From Oceanococcus sp041625325 (GTDB lineage Bacteria; Pseudomonadota; Gammaproteobacteria; Nevskiales; Oceanococcaceae), in assembly GCA_041625325.1 (NCBI GenBank), contig JBFJTN010000001.1, positions 5,234 through 69,233 of the forward strand: 64,000 nucleotides of DNA, in the 5' to 3' direction. The notes under the pieces were generated by a model, which saw only the letters and a list, made by a program, of their open reading frames with translations, was not told the DNA's origin and ran no database searches. This document shows, piece after piece, positions 1 to 7,769 of the stretch (position 1 is its first letter; each line of letters starts with the position of its first letter). Both the position numbers and the translations under genes were made by a program.

Positions 1-2
1 TC

Positions 3-428
3 CAGGACATGGGCGGGCGCATGGCCGGGAATCTGGCCAATGCTCAAGCCTACGTCACGGGGACGGGGTCGCCCCTGGGCGTGGGCGCGGGGGCGCCGGG
101 AGATTGCCGGGAGCCGGGCCTGGCCCGGGCGCAGGCCGATCGCTGCGAGTGGAGCCAGGCGCTGCAGGGTGTGCATGAGTCGCTGGCCTTGCAGCAGCTG
201 GGTGCGATGATCGGTGCCCGGGGCTGCGTGGAACAGCTGGAGGCGCCGGATGTCAGCGCGGGCGTCTGCCGTCCGGGTGTCTACCGGCTTTCGGTGGTCT
301 GGCAGGGCATGAGCAGCACCGCGGCGCCACCCGATGAATACGCCTGCGGGCTCGGGCTATACGGCGAGCCCGCCTTGCGGCGCATCGTCACGACCACGCT
401 GATTGCAGGGCTGCCTCGATGCAACTGA
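3..428 (+). CDS. pilV: Type IV pilus modification protein PilV, 3' part
   Basis: The reading frame is open to the left edge, so this is the C-terminal part of a gene that begins outside the window. PilV is a minor pilin that helps initiate type IV pilus assembly at the inner membrane. The visible start (DMGGRMAGNLANAQAY) resembles the region after the hydrophobic helix in PilV, where a D-x-x-x-RM-x-N-x-A pattern is usual. Cysteines near residues 33, 46, 73, 87 and 113 would suit pilin disulfides. The stop overlaps the pilW start by 10 bp. The identification rests mainly on context (pilW, pilX and pilY1 follow in order), because the diagnostic N-terminal methylation helix is not in the window. 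Confidence 0.75.
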   Translation, partial: QDMGGRMAGNLANAQAYVTGTGSPLGVGAGAPGDCREPGLARAQADRCEWSQALQGVHESLALQQLGAMIGARGCVEQLEAPDVSAGVCRPGVYRLSVVWQGMSSTAAPPDEYACGLGLYGEPALRRIVTTTLIAGLPRCN

Positions 429-1471
429 ATGACATCCGGGCCGCATCCCGGCAGTCGGGATTCAGCCTCATCGAACTGATGATCGCGCTGACCATCTCCC
501 TGATCGTGCTGGCCGCCCTCATTTCCCTGTACGTGAACAGCAGTCGGGCGCGTGATGAACTGGAGCGGGCCGACCGGCTGACGGAAAACGGGCGCTACGC
601 GCTGCAGCAGCTGATCATCGACCTGCAGCTGGCCGGCTTCTACGGAGGCTTCGATCACGCCCTGGCCGCCGCGACCCTGGACTATCCCGCCGACCTGCCG
701 AATCCCTGCAGCACCAGCCTGGCCGAACTGGACCTGCAGCTGCCTTTCCCGATCCAGGGTCTTGACGATGCCGGGAGCGGTGCCCTGGATTGCGTGCCCG
801 ATGCCCGGCCGGGCTCCGATGTGGTGGTGGTCCGCCGCCTGAGTACCTGCTTCGGTGGGCAACCGGAATGCCCGATGGTCGCCGGAGCGCCGTACTTTCA
901 GGCGTCACGCTGCCGCAATGATGACGAATTGCTGTCCCCCGATTCCGATGACTGGTTCGTGCTGCACACGAACATCGCCGCATTGACCAAGACGCGACGG
1001 GACTGTCTCAGCCGTGCGCCGATCCGGCGCTTTCGCACCCACATCTACTTCATCGCCAACAATGGGCGGGCGGGCGACGGCGTGCCGACCCTGAAGCGCG
1101 CCGAATTGCTCGACGGGCGTTTCGTCGTCGCCAGTGTGGCCTCCGGTATCGAAAACCTGCAGCTCGAATACGGCATCGATACCAATGGCGACGGCGCAGC
1201 GGACGCCTATACCGCCGACCCCGCCCGATTTCAGGCCTGCAATGCCCCGGCCTGCCGGATGCTCAACTGGCGCAATGCCGTATCGGTTCGCCTGAGCCTG
1301 CTGGCGCGCTCGCAGACCCGGGGGGGCGAGACAGGCGCGGCCAAGACCTTCCAGCTCGGACGGGATTTCAGTGGCACACCCGTCGTGCTGGGGCCGTATT
1401 CCGATCGATATCGGCGCCGGGTGTTCCACGCCACGGTCACCCTGCGCAATGTGGCCGGGAGGCGCCGGTGA
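419..1471 (+). CDS. pilW: Type IV pilus minor pilin PilW
   Basis: A 350-residue minor pilin with a clear prepilin signature: a basic leader, then G-FSLIELMIALTISLIV, where cleavage before Phe by PilD and the Glu at +5 are expected. A hydrophobic helix (about residues 16-38) anchors it in the inner membrane before incorporation. The following GRYALQQLIIDLQLAGFYG segment is characteristic of PilW. The C-terminal half carries paired cysteines and a short Asp-rich turn (DTNGDGAADAY), possibly Ca-binding. It overlaps pilV upstream and pilX downstream (GTGA overlap), so the three are probably translationally coupled. PilW is part of the PilVWX-FimU-PilY1 priming complex. Confidence 0.9.
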   Translation: MQLNDIRAASRQSGFSLIELMIALTISLIVLAALISLYVNSSRARDELERADRLTENGRYALQQLIIDLQLAGFYGGFDHALAAATLDYPADLPNPCSTSLAELDLQLPFPIQGLDDAGSGALDCVPDARPGSDVVVVRRLSTCFGGQPECPMVAGAPYFQASRCRNDDELLSPDSDDWFVLHTNIAALTKTRRDCLSRAPIRRFRTHIYFIANNGRAGDGVPTLKRAELLDGRFVVASVASGIENLQLEYGIDTNGDGAADAYTADPARFQACNAPACRMLNWRNAVSVRLSLLARSQTRGGETGAAKTFQLGRDFSGTPVVLGPYSDRYRRRVFHATVTLRNVAGRRR

Positions 1472-2037
1472 TTCGTCTGCCGCTCCGTGAGCAGGGCGCG
1501 GTGCTGGTCATCGGCCTGATCATGCTGCTGCTGCTCAGCCTGATGGTGGTCGCCAGCCAGACCGCCGGCCGCACCAGCCTGATGATCGTGCAGAACCTGC
1601 AGAACCAGATCATCGCCCTTGATCTGGCCAACAGCACCCTGGAGGAGGCGATCAGCAGCCCGCGCCTGGTCAATGCGCCAGCGGCCATTTTCGTGCCCGG
1701 CTGCAATGGCGTGGTCAATACGCGCTGTTTCGATCTGGACGCCGACGGGGTGATGGATGTGAGCGTCGCCTTGCAGCCTCAGCCGTTCTGCATCCAGGCC
1801 CAGACCATTCAGAATTCCCAGTTGAACCTGGATGATCCGGAGGAGGCCGCCTGTCTGTTCGCCCTGCCGGTCGATCCGGGGATCCAGCTCGGCGTCAGCA
1901 ATGATTCCCTGTGCGCCATGAGCATGTGGGAAGTCACCGCCGTGGCCACCGATGCGGTCACCGGCGCCCGTCAAACCGTTGTTGGCCATTATGCGGTCAG
2001 GGTGGCCACCGACAGCATCGCGACGTCCTGCCCGTAG
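1468..2037 (+). CDS. pilX: Type IV pilus minor pilin PilX
   Basis: 189 residues starting at GTG, which overlaps the pilW TGA by 3 bp (GTGA). The N-terminus (REQGAVLVIGLIMLLLLSLM) is the PilX type: basic residues, a small residue, then a long hydrophobic helix, without the classical FTLIE box. The segment after the helix (NLQNQIIALDLANSTLEEA) matches the PilX N-terminal domain. It should be an inner-membrane/periplasmic minor pilin that works with PilW and PilY1 in pilus priming. Four or more cysteines in the C-terminal half suggest disulfides. Confidence 0.87.
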   Translation: MIRLPLREQGAVLVIGLIMLLLLSLMVVASQTAGRTSLMIVQNLQNQIIALDLANSTLEEAISSPRLVNAPAAIFVPGCNGVVNTRCFDLDADGVMDVSVALQPQPFCIQAQTIQNSQLNLDDPEEAACLFALPVDPGIQLGVSNDSLCAMSMWEVTAVATDAVTGARQTVVGHYAVRVATDSIATSCP

Positions 2038-2058
2038 CGCCCTGCGAAGGAGTCCTGC

Positions 2059-5000
2059 ATGTCGCCTCGTCCAACTTTCCGACCCTTGCGCCGGTTCTGC
2101 CTGGTGCTGCTTTCGACCTTGCCCGTCCTGCTCAGCGGCATCGCCGCTGGCGAAGACATCGAAATATTTGGGGTGAACGAATCCGGGACCCTGGGCAATC
2201 CCAATGTGCTGATCGTTCTGGACAACAGCGCCAACTGGTCACGGCAGGCGCAGAAGTGGCCCGGCGGCGTGACGCAGGGCCAGTCCGAGGCCATGGCCAT
2301 TCGCAAAGTGCTGGGCAGCCTGCCGGCCGGTGCGATCAATGTCGGCCTGCTGGAGTATTCCACGGCCGGCAATGCCGCCAGCAATGAAGGGGGCTACGTC
2401 CGGCACCACGTCCGACCCTTGACCGCCAGCAACCTGGCCAGCTTGCGCGCCCGGCTGGACACGATCCACGCCAACATCAACGCACCGCTGGAGAAGCGCA
2501 GCAGCGGCAACGGCTTCGGGACCCTGATGTGGGATGTGTACAACTATCTGGGCGGTCTGGAGCAGTCGCAAAATGGCCTTGGCACCCCGGCCAGTCTGGC
2601 TGATCCGGCAGGCTACGCGACGCAGTTCTCCCGATTCCGCTCGCCTCTGACGGGCACCGACGACTGCAGCAGGGCCATCGTCATCTTCATCGGCAACAAT
2701 GTCAGCAGCGGGCCATCCAAGGACGCCCCGGCGGTGGCCAGCGCGCTCAGCGCGGCGGGCGGAGACGCCAGCCAGATTCCCTTCGCGAACTACAGCGTGA
2801 CCAGTTCGACCAGCACGGTGCCGCGTGGCTATTCCGCCGCCTGCTATGCCTCCGCCACCGAGTGCACGGCGGCCGAGAACAATGCCGAGTGCCAGGCACA
2901 GGGCTTTGACAGCTGCTATTGCGAGAGCAGCGACCGGGTCGCCTGCTCGCAGTCCAGGTACACGGTGTACGGCAGCCGGCTGCAGTATCAGACCCTGTCG
3001 GATACCACGAGCAGCAGCGCGCCGGAGAAGGTTTACACCGGTGAGAATCGCCTGGGCTGCACCACTGCGCAGGCCCTGCCGCAGTACAGTTGCCCGGCGG
3101 CCAGCACGCTGACCTCGGCGAATACGCCCATTCCTGGTCAGCAGACCACCACCACCACCAGCTGGTCGGCCTGTGGCTACGTGAACATCGGCGGCAACTG
3201 CAACGGGCCGCGCAACGAGTACGAGCCGCGGGGTATCCGGACGGTGCGCAACGTCGTGACCAGGTCCTTCAGCACCACCGACACGCTGGGCCCGGCGGCG
3301 GCCTGCTCGTCGAGCCCGGCGACATGCAGCACCGCCAACTATGTCGGCTGTGGCAACGGGACCTACGCGAGCTGCAGCTGTGCCGCGCCGGCGGACAGTT
3401 CTGGCTGTGCGGCGGGGGCCAGCAGCAGCTATCAGGTCATCGGCCGCTCGACGTCCACGGTGGCGACGGCCACCGGCAGCTTCTCCCCGCCGCCCGGTGG
3501 ACCCTGGATGGCCGATGAATGGGCGCGCTTCCTGCGCCAGACGGGCGTGCCGGTCGGTGCGGGCGGCTCGGCTTCGCGGCTTCAGGTCGCGACCTACACG
3601 ATCGATGTCTTCAACGCCCAGCAGAGCGCGGCCTTTTCCTCGCTGCTGTTCAACATGGCCCGGGCGGGCGGTGGCAAGTATTACCAGGCCAGGTCAGAGG
3701 ATGACCTCGGCCGGGCGCTGACGGAGATCTTCGCCGAGGCGCTGGCGGTCAATTCGACCTTCGCGTCTCCCAGTCTGCCGGTGGATACCGGCAATCGGGC
3801 GCAGAGTGGCAACGAGCTCTATATCGGACTGTTCAAGCCGAGCAGAACACGGGCGCCCCGCTGGTTCGGCAATCTGAAGCGCTTCCAGCTCGTCAGTGAT
3901 GAAGCCGCCCGCATCGTGCTGGGTGACGTCAATGGCCGGCCGGCGATCAATCCGCTGACCGGCTTCCTGTCGGACTGCGCGACCAGCTACTGGTCGGTGG
4001 ATTCGGGAGACTACTGGCGCCGGGTCATCAGCGATGATCCGGATGTGGCCGGGAGCTGTTCCGCAACCCTCAGCCCGCACTCGGACATCCCGGACGGCCC
4101 CTTCGTGGAGAAGGGCGGCGCGGCCCAGATGCTGCGGCAGGGGAATGGGTCAGCGGCGCGGCCCGACAGCGCCGGCAACTATCCCGTTGTGCGCAACATG
4201 AAGACCCTGTCCGGAAATGCCCTGGTCGATCTGGCCAACTCGGGCCTGAGTCCGGCACTGCGCAATTACCTGCGGGGAGAGGACTCCGGTCTGAATCCCA
4301 CCGACGAGGACCTCGACGGGGTGACCGCGGAGACGCGCGCGTCGATCCACGGCGACGTCATCCATTCCAGGCCACAGCCGGTGAACTTCGGCGGCGGCGT
4401 GGGCTCGGTGATCTACTACGGCGCCAATGACGGGGCCTATCGGGCCGTGGCGGGCGCGACCGGGGAGGAAATCTGGTCTTTCGTCGCGCCGGAGCACCTG
4501 GACTCCCTGGCACGCCTGCGCAACAACAGCCCCGCGGTTCAGCTGGCCGGCGGCAGCGCCGGCAAGGACTATCACTTCGACGGGGCCACCGGCCTGTACC
4601 GCAACCGCGATGGTTCCCGCGTGATGATCTACCCCAGCCAGCGCCGTGGCGGCCGGAAGGTTTACGCCTTCGACGTGTCCCAGCCCTTGCAGAACCCCAC
4701 ATTCCTGTGGAGTCGCGGTTGCCCGACCCAGAGCGATGACAGCGGGTGCGATGCGGGTTTTGCCAGCATCGGCCAGACCTGGTCGCGCCCGACAGCCGCG
4801 CTGATCGGCGGCTTTTCCAGCAGCGTTCCCGCCTTGCTGTTCGGGGGCGGCTATGACCGCTGCGAGGATGCGGATACCCCCACTCCCGCCTGCGGCAACA
4901 GCAAGGGCAGCGGCGTGTTCGTGCTCAATGCCGAAACCGGCGCCCTGCTGCGTCGATTCGACCTCAAATCGGTGCATTCCGGGGCCCGCGCTGTCGCGGC

Positions 5001-5865
5001 CGACCTGAATTTTATCGACAGCAACGGGGATGGCGTGATTGAACGGGCCTACGCCGTGGACGCTGGAGGCAATGTCTACCGCATGGACTTTGTCAGCAGC
5101 CTGAGTGCCGGCCAGGCACTGACGCCGGAAAAGTGGGAGCTGTCCCGGATTGCCTACACCAGCGGCGCCGGGCGCAAGTTCCTGAACGCGCCCGCCGTGA
5201 TCCTGCATGAAGGCGCCGTGTATCTGGCCCTGGGCTCGGGGGACAGGGAACATCCGCTGGCCGGGCACTATCCTTCGGCAGGGGTGATCAATCGCTTCTA
5301 TGTCTTCAAGGACGATCTGCGCAGCGGCCAGGGCGGCTTGCCCCTGAATCTGGATGACGAGGAGCAGATGCGGGATGCGACCGAAGATCCTGGCTGTGAC
5401 CCGGGGGCCAGAGTGCTGCCGCGCTCGGCGGCGCGCGGCTGGTTCCTTGACCTGGTCAGCCAAGGTCGCGGCGAGCAGGTTGTGACGGCGCCGGTCATCG
5501 CCGGCGGCCAGATCTTCTTCAATACCCATCGGCCCAGCGCCGACACCAGCGCCTGTTCCAATGCCCTGGGCAAGGCCACCGGCTATATCGTCGACCTGCT
5601 CAGTGGCGCGGGAGCGATCGGCGTGGCCGGGACTTGCGGCGGAACCCGCCAGACCGAGTTTGTCAGCGAGGGCCTGCCCCCGTCACCGGTGGTCGCCACC
5701 GTTCCGGTCGAAGTGGACGGTCAGACCGTGATTCGTACGGTGGTGGTCGGTGCCGCGCAGAAGGACGGCAGCCCCAGCGGCATTCTCAGCGTTCAGGCCC
5801 TGCAGCCCGCCATTGCATCGATCCGCCGCCCCATCTCCTGGCGTCGCGAGGAGGACAGCGACTGA
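2059..5865 (+). CDS. pilY1: Type IV pilus tip adhesin / assembly protein PilY1
   Basis: 1268 residues with a signal peptide (about 1-30, ending before EDIEIFG). It has an N-terminal von Willebrand A-like region with a partial MIDAS (VLIVLDNSAN, near residue 57). The C-terminal beta-propeller typical of PilY1 follows, with IHGDVIHSRPQPV around residue 762 and the Ca-binding loop DSNGDGVIERAYAVD near residue 988. PilY1 sits at the pilus tip and controls extension/retraction. A Ser/Thr- and Cys-rich insert with 16 cysteines (about residues 262-451) interrupts the vWA region. The gene is 21 bp downstream of pilX and ends the minor pilin operon; no pilE follows. A start at 2059 is supported by GAAGGAG just upstream. 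Confidence 0.93.
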   Translation: MSPRPTFRPLRRFCLVLLSTLPVLLSGIAAGEDIEIFGVNESGTLGNPNVLIVLDNSANWSRQAQKWPGGVTQGQSEAMAIRKVLGSLPAGAINVGLLEYSTAGNAASNEGGYVRHHVRPLTASNLASLRARLDTIHANINAPLEKRSSGNGFGTLMWDVYNYLGGLEQSQNGLGTPASLADPAGYATQFSRFRSPLTGTDDCSRAIVIFIGNNVSSGPSKDAPAVASALSAAGGDASQIPFANYSVTSSTSTVPRGYSAACYASATECTAAENNAECQAQGFDSCYCESSDRVACSQSRYTVYGSRLQYQTLSDTTSSSAPEKVYTGENRLGCTTAQALPQYSCPAASTLTSANTPIPGQQTTTTTSWSACGYVNIGGNCNGPRNEYEPRGIRTVRNVVTRSFSTTDTLGPAAACSSSPATCSTANYVGCGNGTYASCSCAAPADSSGCAAGASSSYQVIGRSTSTVATATGSFSPPPGGPWMADEWARFLRQTGVPVGAGGSASRLQVATYTIDVFNAQQSAAFSSLLFNMARAGGGKYYQARSEDDLGRALTEIFAEALAVNSTFASPSLPVDTGNRAQSGNELYIGLFKPSRTRAPRWFGNLKRFQLVSDEAARIVLGDVNGRPAINPLTGFLSDCATSYWSVDSGDYWRRVISDDPDVAGSCSATLSPHSDIPDGPFVEKGGAAQMLRQGNGSAARPDSAGNYPVVRNMKTLSGNALVDLANSGLSPALRNYLRGEDSGLNPTDEDLDGVTAETRASIHGDVIHSRPQPVNFGGGVGSVIYYGANDGAYRAVAGATGEEIWSFVAPEHLDSLARLRNNSPAVQLAGGSAGKDYHFDGATGLYRNRDGSRVMIYPSQRRGGRKVYAFDVSQPLQNPTFLWSRGCPTQSDDSGCDAGFASIGQTWSRPTAALIGGFSSSVPALLFGGGYDRCEDADTPTPACGNSKGSGVFVLNAETGALLRRFDLKSVHSGARAVAADLNFIDSNGDGVIERAYAVDAGGNVYRMDFVSSLSAGQALTPEKWELSRIAYTSGAGRKFLNAPAVILHEGAVYLALGSGDREHPLAGHYPSAGVINRFYVFKDDLRSGQGGLPLNLDDEEQMRDATEDPGCDPGARVLPRSAARGWFLDLVSQGRGEQVVTAPVIAGGQIFFNTHRPSADTSACSNALGKATGYIVDLLSGAGAIGVAGTCGGTRQTEFVSEGLPPSPVVATVPVEVDGQTVIRTVVVGAAQKDGSPSGILSVQALQPAIASIRRPISWRREEDSD

Positions 5866-6187
5866 ACCATCCCGGATCTCGGCCGGGCGGGTCGCCGGCG
5901 CCAGGTGCGGGCGACCCGCCGGCGAGTTCGAGCAGCGATTCCAGCCGCTGCGGATCCGGTGCTCCCGGCAGGGGTGGCGGCGTGCTGGCGTGGATATAGC
6001 GCAGGCACGCCTGCGCCGCCCAGCTCTCGCAGCCGACCAGGCGATCCAGCGGGCTGCGCAAGATGTGCGGCGGCATCCGCGGCAGGGCCGGGCTTGCGGG
6101 AACGCTGCCCAAGCCCGTGAGCCTGAAGCTGAAACGGCGGCCAGCCTTCGCGGATGGCCCCGCGCTGGTCGCTGGCATGCAAGGCAT
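5786..6187 (-). CDS. Hypothetical small protein between pilY1 and tadA
   Basis: A 133-codon reverse-strand reading frame (possible longer start at 6268) that overlaps the 3' end of pilY1 by 80 bp. I do not recognise it. In the middle section (FSFRLTGLGSVPASPALPRM to LESLLELAGG) about 90 percent of third codon positions are G or C, while second positions are clearly lower. That pattern is typical of real genes in this window. The first residues and the tail beyond 5890 look less gene-like. It may be a small genuine gene or the remnant of one. No motif, signal peptide or membrane segment is visible. Confidence 0.4.
   Translation of the reverse strand: MPCMPATSAGPSAKAGRRFSFRLTGLGSVPASPALPRMPPHILRSPLDRLVGCESWAAQACLRYIHASTPPPLPGAPDPQRLESLLELAGGSPAPGAGDPPGRDPGWFSRCPPRDARRWGGGSMQWRAAGPER
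5886..5920 (+). terminator. Hairpin after pilY1, possible terminator
   Basis: A perfect 11-bp inverted repeat (GGCGGGTCGCC at 5886-5896 and its complement at 5910-5920) with a 13-nt loop lies 20 bp after the pilY1 stop. No T tract follows, so it may only stabilise the mRNA end or act with Rho. It also lies inside the possible reverse-strand small gene. Confidence 0.35.
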
Positions 6188-6300
6188 GGCGGGCCTTGCG
6201 GCCCGGATCGCCGCATGATCCTGCACCGGCTGTCGTGTTGGCCGACCTCCCCGGGACGGCGAGGTCATGATGAGGCTGGCCTGACGCGACAAATTTCGGC

Positions 6301-6804
6301 ATGGTGCGCGGCGTGAACGATGATCCTGACCAATTCTGGATGCGCCATGCGATGGCGCTGGCGGACCGCGCGGCGGAATCCGGCGAAGTGCCGGTGGGTG
6401 CGGTGCTGGTGGCCGAGTCGGGCGCACAGCTGGCTGAGGCGCACAATGCACCGATCGCCCGGCATGACTGTTCGGCGCACGCCGAGATGCTCTGTCTGCG
6501 CCAGGCTGGCGAGGCGCTGGGCAATTACCGGCTGACCGGCACCACCCTGTATGTGACCCTGGAGCCTTGCGTCATGTGCGCGGGCGCCATCATTCATGCC
6601 CGGGTGGCCCGGGTGGTCTTCGGCGCCAGCGACCCGAAAGCCGGTGCGGCCGGCTCGGTCTACGATGTCCTCAGCCAGCCGCGCCTGAACCACGCGGTGA
6701 CCCTTGCCGGCGGGGTGCTGGCCGAGGAATGTGCGCAGCAGTTGCAGCGCTTCTTTCGGGCCCGGCGCAAGTCCTGGCGGGGCCGGCTGCAAGACACGCC
6801 CTGA
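6301..6804 (+). CDS. tadA: tRNA-specific adenosine deaminase TadA
   Basis: 167 residues. TadA deaminates A34 to inosine in tRNA-Arg(ACG), an essential decoding step. The zinc-dependent cytidine deaminase fold is complete: VPVGAVLV, the H-A-E catalytic motif at residues 60-62, and P-C-x2-C with Cys90 and Cys93. ASDPKAGAAGSVYDVL follows, typical of TadA. The length matches the family. ATG at 6301 is used; no strong Shine-Dalgarno is visible. It stands alone and converges with pldA across about 38 bp. Confidence 0.95.
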   Translation: MVRGVNDDPDQFWMRHAMALADRAAESGEVPVGAVLVAESGAQLAEAHNAPIARHDCSAHAEMLCLRQAGEALGNYRLTGTTLYVTLEPCVMCAGAIIHARVARVVFGASDPKAGAAGSVYDVLSQPRLNHAVTLAGGVLAEECAQQLQRFFRARRKSWRGRLQDTP

Positions 6805-6842
6805 ACTCGGCGCCGCCGGGATCCGCGCGCGGGGCCGCTCGC

Positions 6843-7769
6843 TCAGGGCCAGCCGCTCAGGGCGATGCCCAGGCTCAGGCGCTCGTTGCTGTGGTTGTAG
6901 TCGATCAGGGTTTCGCCGTAGCCGGTGAAGGCCTCCACGTAGCCGCGCAGCTTGGGGGTGAGCGGATAGGTGAATGCCGCGGTGAGCGCACCCCGGTTGT
7001 CCCGACGCAGGTTGTTGCGCCAGTCCAGGTTGATGGTCTTGTTGCCGATCACCCAGGCCAGTGACAGCCGGCCCTGGCCGACGGTCCGTTCGATGTCGGG
7101 GTTGTCGTCGCCTTCGGGGTCGTCCGGGCCGGTCTTGGCCTGTTCCTGGATGCGCTGCCACAGCAGCGCATCGACGAAGAAGCGCCCCCAGCGCCCGCTC
7201 AGGCCCAGGTAGACCCGGTTCCAGCTGCGCGAGCGCGACAGGCTCTGGCCGTTCGACTGGTGATTGAGCCCCACACGCAGGTTGAGATCGCGCCAGGCCC
7301 CGAGGGTCCAGTCACCGCGACTGACCAGGAACACCTCGGGCTCATGGTTGGTGTCGCGAAAGGGTGAGGACAGCTGGCTGTTGTAGGCCTGCCAGAAGGA
7401 GCGTCCGGTATAGGCGAAGTAGAGATCGGCCGGCAGGGACAGCGGGTCGCGCCAGACCGCGACCTTGAAGCTGAGCTGGAACTTCACCTCGATCTGGTCC
7501 AGATCCTCCGGCTGGGCGTCCAGCCCGCGCCCGTCCGGGCGGTGGGTATAGGAGATCGGCAGCAGGAAATTGGGCCGGTGCGGCGTGATCGCGTAGGGGT
7601 TCTCGTGGGCGAGATCCTCGTAATGCCGGCGCTGCAAGGGCGGCGGCTGCTCCTCGGCGGTCGCGGACGACTCGTCCGCGGCGCGGTCAGGCGCGGCCCC
7701 GGCCGGCTCCTGCGCGGCCAGTGTCGACGCAGCCAGCAGCCACAGGCAGAACGCGGCCAGCCCGCGCAT
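6843..7769 (-). CDS. pldA: Outer membrane phospholipase A (PldA/OMPLA)
   Basis: 308 residues with a signal peptide (cleavage near AAQ, residue 20). The mature protein should be a 12-stranded outer-membrane barrel that removes acyl chains from phospholipids mislocalised to the outer leaflet. The catalytic triad is visible with exact family spacing: His170, Ser172 (NHQSNG) and Asn184 (SWNRVY), equivalent to His142/Ser144/Asn156 of E. coli. It ends in an aromatic-containing beta-strand but with GWP as the last residues, not a terminal Phe. Its ATG overlaps the ilvB TGA (TGATG), so it is probably translationally coupled to ilvB, an unusual operon pairing. Confidence 0.93.
   Translation of the reverse strand: MRGLAAFCLWLLAASTLAAQEPAGAAPDRAADESSATAEEQPPPLQRRHYEDLAHENPYAITPHRPNFLLPISYTHRPDGRGLDAQPEDLDQIEVKFQLSFKVAVWRDPLSLPADLYFAYTGRSFWQAYNSQLSSPFRDTNHEPEVFLVSRGDWTLGAWRDLNLRVGLNHQSNGQSLSRSRSWNRVYLGLSGRWGRFFVDALLWQRIQEQAKTGPDDPEGDDNPDIERTVGQGRLSLAWVIGNKTINLDWRNNLRRDNRGALTAAFTYPLTPKLRGYVEAFTGYGETLIDYNHSNERLSLGIALSGWP

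Noticed and set aside
3140..3175. Short ACC repeat run inside pilY1
   Set aside because: It encodes a brief Thr run in the Ser/Thr-rich insert; too short to call a repeat array.
4150..5529. 459-codon reverse-strand frame within pilY1
   Set aside because: It is antisense to the conserved PilY1 beta-propeller with its Ca-binding loop; no motif or start context supports it.
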